DNA of 64,000 nucleotides, taken from positions 1,798,001 to 1,862,000 of the forward strand of contig CP146203.1 in NCBI GenBank assembly GCA_039995105.1, read 5' to 3'. Under the pieces are notes generated by a model. It saw only the letters and a program-made list of their open reading frames with translations. It did no database searches and had not been told where the DNA came from. This stretch comes from Jonesiaceae bacterium BS-20 (GTDB lineage: Bacteria > Actinomycetota > Actinomycetes > Actinomycetales > Cellulomonadaceae). Made by a program: the position numbers and the translations under genes. Positions 17,295-25,592 of this stretch are shown one piece after another (position 1 is the first letter of the stretch; every line of letters begins with the position of its first letter).

Positions 17295-18748
17295 CAACGG
17301 CAGTTCCTATCGCTCTCACCCGCGCAGCAACCGGCGCTACCAACGCCGCCCCCGTGCGTATTGTGCACATTGGTTTGGGCGCGTTTCACCGCGCGCATCA
17401 GGCCTGGTACACCGCCAAAGCTGACGATGCCTGGGGCATTGCCGCTTTTACCGGTCGTTCCCCTCAGGCGGCTCTCGAACTCGAGGCACAAGATGGGCTG
17501 TTCACGCTGATCACTCGTGGCGCTGCGGGCGACAGCTTTGAGATCATTGACTCGATCGTTGCGGCCCATGACGGCGTAAATATTGCCGCGCTGGCAGACT
17601 ATGTTGCTCGGGCCGAGGTTGGGGTCATCACGCTAACCATTACCGAGGCCGGTTACAAGACCGCCCCGGGTATCAGCCCCGCAACGCTCAATCTTGACGA
17701 TCCTGCAGTTCAAAGCGATCTCGCCGCGCTACGATCCGCCTTTGTTGCGGACGGACAAGGCGGAACATTTGACCTTGCTTCGCTCTCCGCATCCCCGGTC
17801 AGCACAACTCCGGCACGGCTTGTCGTTGCTTTGGCTGACCGTCGCGCTGCTGGTGTAGGTCCAATCGCAATCGTTTCTTGTGACAACCTGCCAGCCAACG
17901 GGCTCGCGGCGCGGGCCGGCATTGTTGGACTTGCCCAGGCGGTTAGTCCGGAACTGGCGGGGTGGATCACCGAGTCGGTTTCCTTTGTGGATAGTTCGAT
18001 TGACCGTATTACGCCCCGGACCACAGACGCGGACCGGGCTGCGGTTGCCGCAGCTACAGGCTTTAGCGACCAAAGCCCCGTTGTGACCGAGCCCTTTACG
18101 TCTTGGGTTCTCCAAGGTGAATTCCCTGCGGGCCGCCCGGCTTGGGAACAGGGCGGGGCAGAGTTTGTGACCAGCTTGGACCCGTTTGAGCGCCGTAAGT
18201 TGTGGCTCCTCAATGGTGCCCACTCCCTTATGGCCTACGCGGGGCAGTTGCGCGGTCACCAGACGGTCGCTCAGGCCTTAGCAGATCCGATGATGCGCTC
18301 TTGGGTTGAGGAATTTTGGGACGCCGCTGCACACCACCTCACGGAGAAGGGACTCAATGTTCCTGCGTACCGGGACCAGCTTATTGAGCGGTTTTCCAAC
18401 CCAAACATTGCCCACTTCCTGTCCCAGATTGCCAATGATGGCTCACTCAAACTTGGCGCCCGTGCGGTCCCCGTTTACCACGCGGAGAAGGCCGCTGGTC
18501 GCGATGGCAAGGCCGCGCTGCGTCTGCTTGCGGCGTGGTGTGATCAATTAGTTGCCCAGGTTGCAGCGGGTACGGCCATCACCGATCCAAGCGCAGACGC
18601 CTTGGGGGCAATCTTGGCCGCGCCAGAAACGGCACCGAGCACCGTCGATCAAACAAGGGCTCTCGTAGCCGTGGTCGATTCCCAGCTCGCACTTGATTCC
18701 CTAGTGGTCGCAGCCATCCATAGCCTGCGTGGACACTTCACAAACTAA
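17291..18748 (+). CDS. uxuB: Fructuronate reductase (mannitol dehydrogenase family)
   Basis: NADH-dependent reduction of D-fructuronate to D-mannonate. The 485-residue protein has the Rossmann N-terminus VRIVHIGLGAFHRAHQAWYTA, then AAFTGRSPQAALELEAQDGLFTLI, VSCDNLPANG, the catalytic lysine region RRKLWLLNGAHSLMAYAG and a C-terminal helical domain. The same family contains tagaturonate, mannitol and arabinitol dehydrogenases; the UxaC and ManD neighbours favour fructuronate. It overlaps uxaC by 4 bp. Confidence 0.9.
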   Translation: MTTAVPIALTRAATGATNAAPVRIVHIGLGAFHRAHQAWYTAKADDAWGIAAFTGRSPQAALELEAQDGLFTLITRGAAGDSFEIIDSIVAAHDGVNIAALADYVARAEVGVITLTITEAGYKTAPGISPATLNLDDPAVQSDLAALRSAFVADGQGGTFDLASLSASPVSTTPARLVVALADRRAAGVGPIAIVSCDNLPANGLAARAGIVGLAQAVSPELAGWITESVSFVDSSIDRITPRTTDADRAAVAAATGFSDQSPVVTEPFTSWVLQGEFPAGRPAWEQGGAEFVTSLDPFERRKLWLLNGAHSLMAYAGQLRGHQTVAQALADPMMRSWVEEFWDAAAHHLTEKGLNVPAYRDQLIERFSNPNIAHFLSQIANDGSLKLGARAVPVYHAEKAAGRDGKAALRLLAAWCDQLVAQVAAGTAITDPSADALGAILAAPETAPSTVDQTRALVAVVDSQLALDSLVVAAIHSLRGHFTN

Positions 18749-18830
18749 CGCTTCACCAGTTCTGTAGGAGCGTTCAAAAACGAGCGCCCCAAGACCCGCG
18801 TAACTTGCGCAACAATCCGAGAGGAACCCC

Positions 18831-20060
18831 ATGAAAATTGCAAAGGCTGAGGTTTTTGTAACAAGCCCTTCGCGTAACTTTGTCACCCTGCGCATCACCA
18901 CCGATGACGGTGTTGTGGGCATCGGTGACGCCACCTTGAACGGCCGCGAGCTTTCGGTTGCTGCCTACCTCAAGGAGCACGTAGCCCAGTTGCTCATTGG
19001 CAAGGACCCGCACCGCATTGAGGACACCTGGCAGTTCTTGTACCGCAGCTCATACTGGCGCCGTGGGCCCGTCACCATGGCCGCAATTGCAGCGGTTGAC
19101 ATGGCCCTATGGGACATCAAGGGTAAGGTTGCCGGTCTGCCCGTCTACCAACTCATTGGTGGTGCATCACGCAACGGTCTGCGCGCGTACGGTCACGCGT
19201 CAGGAACCGACAACGAATCGTTGTTTGACTCGGTCCGTGAACACCTCGAACTCGGTTACAAGTCCATCCGCATTCAAACTGCTGTCCCGGGAATCAAGGC
19301 CGTCTACGGCGTTGCAGCCCAGGCACAGGCATCGGGAGAACGCTACGACTACGAGCCTGCAGGCCGCGGCAACTTCCCGCTCGAGGAAGACTGGGACACA
19401 CGCGCGTACCTGCGCCACGTACCATCCGTGTTTGAGGCTGTTCGTAACGAGTTTGGCCCAGAGATTCCACTCTTGCACGATGGGCACCACCGCATGACCC
19501 CGCTTGAGGCTGCCCGCCTTGGTAAGTCCCTTGAACCATACGACCTGTACTGGCTTGAGGACTGCACCCCAGCAGAAAACCAGGACGCACTGCGGCTGGT
19601 GCGTCAGCACACCACCACCCCGCTGGCGATCGGTGAAATCTTCAACACCGTCTGGGATTTCCAAACCCTGATCCAAGAGCAGCTCATTGACTACGTGCGT
19701 GCGGCATCGACCCACTTCGGTGGTATTAGCCCACTGAAGAAGGTCATGGACTTCGCAGCTCAGTACCAGATCAAGTCCGGTTTCCACGGCCCAACTGATA
19801 TTTCCCCGGTCGGTTTTGCCGCACAACTGCACGTTGGTCTGGCAATTCACAACTACGGAATCCAGGAGTACATGCAGCACTCCGATAAGACCAACTTGGT
19901 CTTTGAACAGTCCATGACGTTCAAGGATGGTTACCTGCACCCAGGCGACCAGCCTGGATTGGGTGTTGAGTTCAACGAGGAAGCTGCACTTTCCTTCCCG
20001 TACCAGCAGGCTTACCTGCCGTACAACCGCCTGATCGATGGCACCGTCCATGACTGGTAA
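18831..20060 (+). CDS. manD: D-mannonate dehydratase, enolase superfamily
   Basis: Dehydrates D-mannonate to 2-keto-3-deoxygluconate. It is 409 residues, with a capping domain ([20 protein letters not shown]) and a modified TIM barrel. The metal ligands and catalytic residues of ManD/RspA are recognisable: LLHDGHHR (Asp and His), YWLEDCTP (Glu), IGEIFNT (Glu) and the histidine in [12 protein letters not shown]. It substitutes for the unrelated UxuA. The start has GAGAGG 9 bp upstream and lies 82 bp after uxuB. KDG kinase and aldolase are not in this window. Confidence 0.93.
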   Translation: MKIAKAEVFVTSPSRNFVTLRITTDDGVVGIGDATLNGRELSVAAYLKEHVAQLLIGKDPHRIEDTWQFLYRSSYWRRGPVTMAAIAAVDMALWDIKGKVAGLPVYQLIGGASRNGLRAYGHASGTDNESLFDSVREHLELGYKSIRIQTAVPGIKAVYGVAAQAQASGERYDYEPAGRGNFPLEEDWDTRAYLRHVPSVFEAVRNEFGPEIPLLHDGHHRMTPLEAARLGKSLEPYDLYWLEDCTPAENQDALRLVRQHTTTPLAIGEIFNTVWDFQTLIQEQLIDYVRAASTHFGGISPLKKVMDFAAQYQIKSGFHGPTDISPVGFAAQLHVGLAIHNYGIQEYMQHSDKTNLVFEQSMTFKDGYLHPGDQPGLGVEFNEEAALSFPYQQAYLPYNRLIDGTVHDW

Positions 20061-20125
20061 ACATCGCTTGGGGTTAGTAAGCAGGAACCTGACCGGCGCC
20101 ATAGCCAGTTACTGACCTAAAATGA

Positions 20126-20164
20126 CCTGTGGGTGGGACACGCAATGCGTGCCCCACCCACAGG
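20126..20164 (+). terminator. Terminator of the uronate operon
   Basis: A long stem (CCTGTGGGTGGG... at 20126 pairing with CCCACCCACAGG ending at 20164), extended by CACGCA/TGCGTG inside, is followed by TTGTTC, 66 bp after the manD stop. Confidence 0.8.
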
Positions 20165-20255
20165 TTGTTCAAGCCCGCCGTCACTTTCTAACAGTTCATT
20201 GAGCACCACGCACTGTGACGTTGACCCAACATGGGCGCCGGATGCTGGTTCGTTT

Positions 20256-20283
20256 TTGTTTCTGACTCAATTACCGGTAATGT
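20256..20283 (+). promoter_or_regulatory. Promoter of tRNA-Val copy 2
   Basis: TTGTTT (20256-20261), 16 bp, TAATGT (20278-20283), 33 bp before the tRNA. It matches the arrangement at copy 1 and is embedded in about 70 bp of upstream similarity. Confidence 0.65.
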
Positions 20284-20316
20284 TTTCCTTGTTGCAACCG
20301 CAAGGTACGCAATGAA

Positions 20317-20389
20317 GGGCCTTTAGCTCAGCTGGTAGAGCGCCACGTTTACACCGTGGATGTCATCGGTTCGATCCCGGTAGGGCCCA
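20317..20389 (+). tRNA. tRNA-Val(TAC), copy 2
   Basis: Identical over 73 nt to the gene at 10731-10803 (anticodon TAC, discriminator A, no encoded CCA). The preceding GCAATGAA and the promoter region are also alike, but the sequence after the tRNA is not. Confidence 0.97.
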
Positions 20390-20396
20390 CAATACA

Positions 20397-20438
20397 AAAA
20401 GTCTTGGAAATCACTTAGGTGGTTTCCAAGACTTTTTT
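20397..20438 (+). terminator. Terminator of tRNA-Val copy 2
   Basis: Stem AAAAGTCTTGGAAA / TTTCCAAGACTTTT with a 12-nt loop and following T residues. Its sequence differs from the terminator of copy 1. Confidence 0.88.
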
Positions 20439-20488
20439 GTTTGAAGGCCCTGCTCCGGGTTAACACTAAAAGCGTGTAGTGATGCTTC

Positions 20489-20863
20489 TTAGCCTGAGTT
20501 GAGAACCGCCCACGCGATCAAGCTATCGATGCGGCGAACGTCAGCCCCCTTACCTAACTTCACCTTGATATGCCCGGCACGGGTCCATAATTCAATCTCG
20601 CCATCACGGTCCAAAATTCCGCCAGCATTTTCAGAAGACCACATGTTGATTGAACTGTAGGGCAACGAATACACCTCGACTTTCTTGCCAGAAATACCTT
20701 GAGCATCACGCACGATCAACCGCTTAGTCGTAAATGTTGCCGAGTCACGAAACGTTTGGAATGCCGCAACAGCTTGTTCACCCTCAACAAGAAGTGATAA
20801 CACGTCTTGCGGAATTGGAATCTCATTGCGCAATGTCCACGCAAGGATTGGGGAAGTTTCCAC
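20489..20863 (-). CDS. PH-domain protein (bPH_1 type)
   Basis: 124 residues matching the small bacterial pleckstrin-homology family: a short helix (PIPQDVLSLLVEGEQAVAAF), then strands with the typical TFRDSATFTTKRLIVRDAQGI and VEVYSLPYSSINMWSSENAG, and a C-terminal helix. Such proteins form beta-sandwich oligomers of unknown role. There is no signal peptide. It starts with GTG at 20863 and is divergent from the MFS gene at 21007. It appears monocistronic. Confidence 0.82.
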   Translation of the reverse strand: METSPILAWTLRNEIPIPQDVLSLLVEGEQAVAAFQTFRDSATFTTKRLIVRDAQGISGKKVEVYSLPYSSINMWSSENAGGILDRDGEIELWTRAGHIKVKLGKGADVRRIDSLIAWAVLNSG

Positions 20864-21006
20864 TGAGAACTCTTTCTAGTCAAAGCGCCCAATACTGGAC
20901 GTGATCTACATGCTATCCCGCAGTTAGACATGACAAGATGAGTAACCAGCCGTGGCTCAGAGATATCTCGCTTGCAGGCCTGACAAAACGGGCAGACAAT
21001 TGCACC

Positions 21007-22653
21007 ATGAGTGAAACCCAAGCTCCGCCAGCAGGTTCAGTTCCCACTCGCAAGGATTGGCTCGCTCTCGCTGTCCTTTCAACTGGACTCGGGCTCATAG
21101 TTCTTGACGGCACCATTGTGGGTGTCGCGCTCCCCGCCATCATCGAGGATCTAGGGCTCAGCCTTACCGATGCCCAATGGGTCAACAGCTTGTATGCGGT
21201 TTTGCTGGCGGCATTGCTTTTATCCACTGGAAAACTCGTTGACCGGTGGGGTCGCAAACGGATGTTCCTGTTTGGGCTCGCCGTTTTTGTTGCTGGAAGC
21301 TTGGTTGCGGCTCTTTCCGGCGCAGCGGATACGCTCGTTACCGCCCGTGCTGTTCAAGCAGTCGGAGCCGCCTTCATCATGCCATCGACGCTTTCTACCG
21401 TGAACGCTGTGTTCCGTGGCAAATACCGGGCTGCGGCTTTTGGGGTCTGGGGTGCGGTCATCTCCGGTGCGGCCGCGATTGGTCCCCTAGCTGGTGGTGC
21501 GCTGACACAGTTCGCATCTTGGCATTGGATCTTTCTGGTCAATATTCCATTGGGAATCATAGTTGCGGTTGCCGCCATTATGACCGTTCCGGAAACTCGC
21601 GGCGGAAAGCAGGCCCGTGGAGCTGACGTTGATGGTGCGCTCCTAAGCGCAATCGGGTTTGGCGCTCTCGTATTCGCCGTCATCGAAGGCCCCGACCTTG
21701 GTTGGTGGAAGCCCAAGGCAGAGCTCTCAGTATTTGGCCTGGTGTGGTCTAAGGACTCGACCCTATCCATCGTCCCAGTTGCTCTTGGCATCGCCGCAAT
21801 CGCGTTGACACTCTTTGTTATCTGGGAGCGCCACCGGGCAAAAGTAAACCGGTCCGCAATTCTGGACCTTACGCTATTCAATTTCCCCACCTTCACTTGG
21901 GGCAATACCACTGCGGCGATGGTCGCTGTTGGTGAGTTTGCGATTATCTTTGTGCTTCCACTGTTCTTGATTAACGCCCTTGGTCTTTCAGTCATGGGCG
22001 CGGGACTAGTCCTAGCGGCTATGGCACTCGGCGCGTTCCTCTCCGGCGCCTCAGCACGGCACATCGCGGCCAAGTACGGCTCCCCCGGAACCGTACTCAT
22101 TGGCCTTGGACTCGAGGTCATTGGAGTAATTGCGCTAGCCCTACTCATCCGTGGCACTACCGCGGGCTGGATTGTTGCACTTCCGCTGATCGTCTATGGG
22201 CTGGGCCTCGGATTGGCATCGGCCCAGTTGACCGGAACGGTGCTGCGAGACGTACCCGTTGAGGCATCGGGACAGGCCTCCGCAACCCAAAGCACCGTAC
22301 GGCAGATCGGCTCCGCGCTGGGCACCGCTTTTTCTGGGACCGTGCTCTCGGTGACGCTCGCTATCAACCTGCCTGCGGCGCTCAAAGCGGCTGGTCTCAC
22401 CGGTCCCCACGCGGACCAGTTAGCCGAGCAGACTCGCCAGTCCGCTGGAACCACCATCATGCAACTACGCATGCAGGGAGCCGGGAGTGCCATGGGCAAA
22501 GATACTCCCGCCGCCATCGATGCCCTCGTGAATGGATTCGCTACCTCCACCCGTTGGGCGTTACTCACCGCAACGGTATTCCTCACGTTGGGCTTTGTTG
22601 GCGCCGTGCGACTGCAACGCGCGGCAAGTAGGCCGCCTGGTCAGCAACAGTAA
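21007..22653 (+). CDS. MFS exporter, DHA2 (14-TM) family
   Basis: A 548-residue integral membrane protein. Motif A is seen as GKLVDRWGRKRMFLFG after TM2, and motif C-like sequence lies in WGAVISGAAAIGPLAGGALT; about 14 hydrophobic segments follow. This family mostly exports drugs or toxic metabolites by proton antiport; the substrate cannot be inferred. The start is the ATG at 21007 (MSETQAPPAG); the frame is open from 20938 but the extra residues are not typical. No regulator gene is adjacent. Confidence 0.9.
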   Translation: MSETQAPPAGSVPTRKDWLALAVLSTGLGLIVLDGTIVGVALPAIIEDLGLSLTDAQWVNSLYAVLLAALLLSTGKLVDRWGRKRMFLFGLAVFVAGSLVAALSGAADTLVTARAVQAVGAAFIMPSTLSTVNAVFRGKYRAAAFGVWGAVISGAAAIGPLAGGALTQFASWHWIFLVNIPLGIIVAVAAIMTVPETRGGKQARGADVDGALLSAIGFGALVFAVIEGPDLGWWKPKAELSVFGLVWSKDSTLSIVPVALGIAAIALTLFVIWERHRAKVNRSAILDLTLFNFPTFTWGNTTAAMVAVGEFAIIFVLPLFLINALGLSVMGAGLVLAAMALGAFLSGASARHIAAKYGSPGTVLIGLGLEVIGVIALALLIRGTTAGWIVALPLIVYGLGLGLASAQLTGTVLRDVPVEASGQASATQSTVRQIGSALGTAFSGTVLSVTLAINLPAALKAAGLTGPHADQLAEQTRQSAGTTIMQLRMQGAGSAMGKDTPAAIDALVNGFATSTRWALLTATVFLTLGFVGAVRLQRAASRPPGQQQ

Positions 22654-22740
22654 TCTTGCGGTTCAGCCATTGTGCAAGTTTGCTTCCCTACCCCCGGCAG
22701 CTGTGGCAGGATGATCTAAGTCACAGCCGAAAGAAGCACA

Positions 22741-23679
22741 ATGGAACTCAACAACCACAGCGATGATGCAACACAGCAGGAGGTCTCCAGACCCTTCCAC
22801 CTTGGGCTTTGGCTGGCCATTGGAGTCGCCTGCGCAGTTGGTGGGATGCTCCCCTGGGTGATCACTGGAATGCGTCTCCCGTTACAAAATCTGTGGGCGA
22901 CTCAAAGCCTGCCAGATGAAATGCCCTACGTACTGCTTCCATTCAACCAATATAAAATTTTCCTCCTTGCAAGCATCATGATCCTTGGCTCAACTACCGC
23001 AGGCCTGCTGGCACGCGGTTTGCATGACCGGATAGGCAGGTGGGGCCTGCCGGCGCTGGTTGCGGGAATATTGATCGTCCAAGTCGGCGCCGTTGTGCAA
23101 ACCACGTTGGTTGTCAGTCGTGGTCTACAGGAACGACCGGAAGCTACGTTCTACCTCTCGATGCTTGTTATTGGTAGCGTCCTCGTAATTGCTTTGGGCC
23201 TCACAATTTTTTGGCTTCTAGTCAAGGCGCCAACTGCTGGGGTTGTCATTGCAGCGGCACTAGCCGCGGTGTTCACCACGCCGTGGCTCGCAGCGTTGCT
23301 GGCCCCCATGGGCTTCCCCACAAATCCGGTGATTGACCAACTGCTGGGTTACGTCAGGTTTGTTCCCGCGGTGCTGATTGGCATGGCCATAGCGTGGGGC
23401 GGGGTAAGGACAGTTGGGCGCGTATTCGCGGCAATCACAGCTCTCGGTTTACTCTGGCTTAGCCCCGCATTGATGACGAGCGTCAGTTCAGCCGCCGGCA
23501 CCCGGGCGTTGGTGCGCTTCCCAGCCGAACTACTCGATTACGGTTACAGCGTTCTCGTTTTATCCGCTACAACGCCGTCCTTGGTTGTGCCACCACTCCT
23601 GCTGGCTATCTTGATCGCCACCGTTGGAATCATTGCGCAGCGGTTAGTTTCTAATTCAACTCCCACGGTCAATCCGTAG
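22741..23679 (+). CDS. Hypothetical multi-span membrane protein
   Basis: I do not recognise a family. The 312-residue protein has about eight hydrophobic segments, for example HLGLWLAIGVACAVGGMLPW, IFLLASIMILGSTTAGLL, VGAVVQTTLVV and LLLAILIATVGIIAQRLV, separated by short loops, and no enzyme motif. The ATG at 22741 has a GAAAGAAG stretch upstream. It lies 87 bp after the MFS exporter on the same strand and may share its transcript. Confidence 0.7.
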   Translation: MELNNHSDDATQQEVSRPFHLGLWLAIGVACAVGGMLPWVITGMRLPLQNLWATQSLPDEMPYVLLPFNQYKIFLLASIMILGSTTAGLLARGLHDRIGRWGLPALVAGILIVQVGAVVQTTLVVSRGLQERPEATFYLSMLVIGSVLVIALGLTIFWLLVKAPTAGVVIAAALAAVFTTPWLAALLAPMGFPTNPVIDQLLGYVRFVPAVLIGMAIAWGGVRTVGRVFAAITALGLLWLSPALMTSVSSAAGTRALVRFPAELLDYGYSVLVLSATTPSLVVPPLLLAILIATVGIIAQRLVSNSTPTVNP

Positions 23680-23764
23680 CGCATCAGTCACCTGCTGTCT
23701 CCCTGAGGGTCACCGGGTCAGTGATGCCGGGCTTGTAGACTAGGCAGTGTGCAAGAATACAGGC

Positions 23765-24253
23765 ATGATCTTAGAAACTCTCGATCTCAATGGGACAGTC
23801 TTTCAGGTTCGCAAGGCGCAGACGGCAGACCTTAATGCCCTCATTGAGTTGATGACTAACGACCCTGTCCGCCAAGCAGAGACTTTCGCCCCTAATGCAA
23901 GTCTCGACGCCTACGAGGCCGCGTTCCAAGCAATCGACAGCGACCCAGCTCAACTGCTGGTGGTCGTCACCGACCAAGATGAAACCGTCGTTGCCACCAT
24001 GCAACTCACCACCATCCCAGGATTGGCCCGTGCAGGAGCCACCCGCATGCAAATCGAGGCTGTGCGCGTAGCTCAGTCCCAACGCGGTATTGGGATTGGC
24101 TCCGCCATGATCGCGTGGGCGGTCGATCACGCACGACACCAAGGAATCGATTTAGTCCAGCTGACCAGCGATAACCAACGCAGCGACGCCCACCGCTTTT
24201 ACGAGCGTCTTGGCTTTGCTGCTTCACACACGGGATTCAAACTCAAACTGTAA
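23765..24253 (+). CDS. GNAT-family N-acetyltransferase
   Basis: A cytoplasmic acetyl-CoA-dependent acyltransferase of 162 residues. The acetyl-CoA binding motif A is clear: QRGIGIGSAMIAWAVDHAR (Q/R-x-x-G-x-G/A), followed by motif B LTSDNQRSDAHRFYERLGF. The acceptor is unknown. I chose the ATG at 23765 (MILETLDLNG); an in-frame GTG at 23747 is possible. Confidence 0.88.
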   Translation: MILETLDLNGTVFQVRKAQTADLNALIELMTNDPVRQAETFAPNASLDAYEAAFQAIDSDPAQLLVVVTDQDETVVATMQLTTIPGLARAGATRMQIEAVRVAQSQRGIGIGSAMIAWAVDHARHQGIDLVQLTSDNQRSDAHRFYERLGFAASHTGFKLKL

Positions 24254-24344
24254 CGGCCCACGCGCAGCCTTTGGCAGGTCTTTCCTGGTCAACATGCACT
24301 GAGACTTAGGCAGGCACATTCGCTAACTGCGTTAGATACAACGA

Positions 24345-24375
24345 CGCTCGCAATCCCTGTACGGAATTGCGAGCG
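24345..24375. terminator. Hairpin between the GNAT gene and the small basic peptide
   Basis: CGCTCGCAAT (24345-24354) pairs perfectly with ATTGCGAGCG (24366-24375). It lies between two convergent genes and has no T-run, so termination is plausible but not proven. Confidence 0.5.
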
Positions 24376-24412
24376 CAGTGGTTATCGCAGTGTAAGTCCT
24401 ACTTTGTTAGTA

Positions 24413-24502
24413 CTACTTGGCCTTCTTTGCAGCCCGCTTCTCTTTGAGTGTTTGTGTAGCAGGTTTCTTGACCGACTTTTGGCCCTTATCTTTTCCAGCC
24501 AT
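24413..24502 (-). CDS. 29-residue lysine-rich peptide
   Basis: ATG at 24502 to TAG at 24413. The product starts MAGKDKGQKSVKKPATQTL and ends KEKRAAKKAK: more than a third Lys/Arg with almost no hydrophobic core. GAGGGAG sits 8 bp before the ATG, a good ribosome binding site. Similar very short KGQKSxKK...LKEKRxxKK proteins recur as hypotheticals in actinobacteria. Function is unknown; nucleic acid or ribosome binding is only a guess from charge. Confidence 0.75.
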   Translation of the reverse strand: MAGKDKGQKSVKKPATQTLKEKRAAKKAK

Positions 24503-24630
24503 TTCAACTCCCTCGTTTGAATTTGGTGGTACTGCTGAGACTAACAGGGCGTGGCCCATTTGGGTACGGAATTATCTGTTCCCCAACATCTACTCTGGTT
24601 TGGCACAACCCAACAGGCTTTTTGCCAAAT

Positions 24631-25485
24631 TTAGGCGGTTGTCTCTTGGCCGCGTAAGACTTCCGTAAGTGTCAGCGGTGCTTCACCCGTCAGCTCGTAA
24701 ACCGCGTTGGTAACCGCCGCTAGTTCGCCTGCCGCAATGGCCGTGTAAGTAGATACCCACGCATCAAGTTCCCAATCAGGCGCACCATACTTCGCGCGCG
24801 ACTCATATGCCTGTTTTACTGTCTCTTCCTCGTACACCGTTGCCCTACCTGTAACGTCTGAAATGATTCCCGCAGCTTGGCGCAATGTCAGCGCTTCGGG
24901 CCCGGTGAGGTCGTAGGTTTTCCCCGCGTGCTTGGCCGGATCCACTAGGACCGCACCTGCGCATCTGGCCACATCCATACGGGCCACTCCACCGACTAAG
25001 CCCTGACCTGCCGGTCCGCGAATGACCCCGTCTTGATCCGCTAGTTGCGGTAGAAAATCGAGGTAGAAGGAGTCCCGCAGGAACGTCCACGCCATACCAG
25101 ATTCTTTGAGGGCTTCCTCTGTAGCAAAGTGGTCCCGAGCCAAGGTAAAGGTCGCGGTTGGGCTTGCCCCAATGAACGACGTATAGACCACGTGCTTGAC
25201 GTTAGCTGCCGCAGCAGCGCGAACGAACGTGCGGTGCTGGTCTAGTCGGTCCTGGCTTTCAGAGCCCGAGACCATGAACAAGACTTCACAGCCTTCAAGC
25301 GCTTTTACCGATGCCTCAAAGTCACCGTAGTTGGCCTGCCGGACCTCGTGGTCTCCACTAGGGGCCCGCAATGGATCACGCACAATAAGGGTTGGGCTTT
25401 GTCCTTGGTCCAGGAGCAGTCTTAGGACCGCTCCGCCAAGATGCCCCGTAGATCCGGTTACCGTAATAGTGTTTGGCGCAGTCAT
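24631..25485 (-). CDS. NmrA-like NAD(P)-binding protein (QOR2 type)
   Basis: An atypical short-chain dehydrogenase of 284 residues. The dinucleotide loop TVTGSTGHLGGAVLRLLLDQG is at the N-terminus; VEYTSF-type sequence HVVYTSFIGASPTATFTLARDH and WTFLRDSFYLDFLPQ follow as in NmrA/QOR2 proteins, which reduce quinones or sense the NAD(P) redox state. The ATG at 25485 is preferred to one at 25503 because GAGAG precedes it. No partner gene is evident. Confidence 0.85.
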   Translation of the reverse strand: MTAPNTITVTGSTGHLGGAVLRLLLDQGQSPTLIVRDPLRAPSGDHEVRQANYGDFEASVKALEGCEVLFMVSGSESQDRLDQHRTFVRAAAAANVKHVVYTSFIGASPTATFTLARDHFATEEALKESGMAWTFLRDSFYLDFLPQLADQDGVIRGPAGQGLVGGVARMDVARCAGAVLVDPAKHAGKTYDLTGPEALTLRQAAGIISDVTGRATVYEEETVKQAYESRAKYGAPDWELDAWVSTYTAIAAGELAAVTNAVYELTGEAPLTLTEVLRGQETTA

Positions 25486-25592
25486 GGCTCTAGTCTCTCG
25501 CATTTACCAATGCCAAGTACACCGCCACGTCAGTTGGTTTAGTAGGAGCGCAATAAAATACTCGGTCCGGGTGCCAAACTAGTGCACGGTTG

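Noticed and set aside
19200-20102. Minus-strand frame of 300 codons opposite manD
   Set aside because: ManD metal-binding motifs on the plus strand show the real gene; the long opposite frame is a codon-bias effect.
10731-20389. Classical integrase-driven island at tRNA-Val
   Set aside because: No integrase, no partial tRNA 3' repeat and conserved promoters at both copies; duplication or recombination is more likely.
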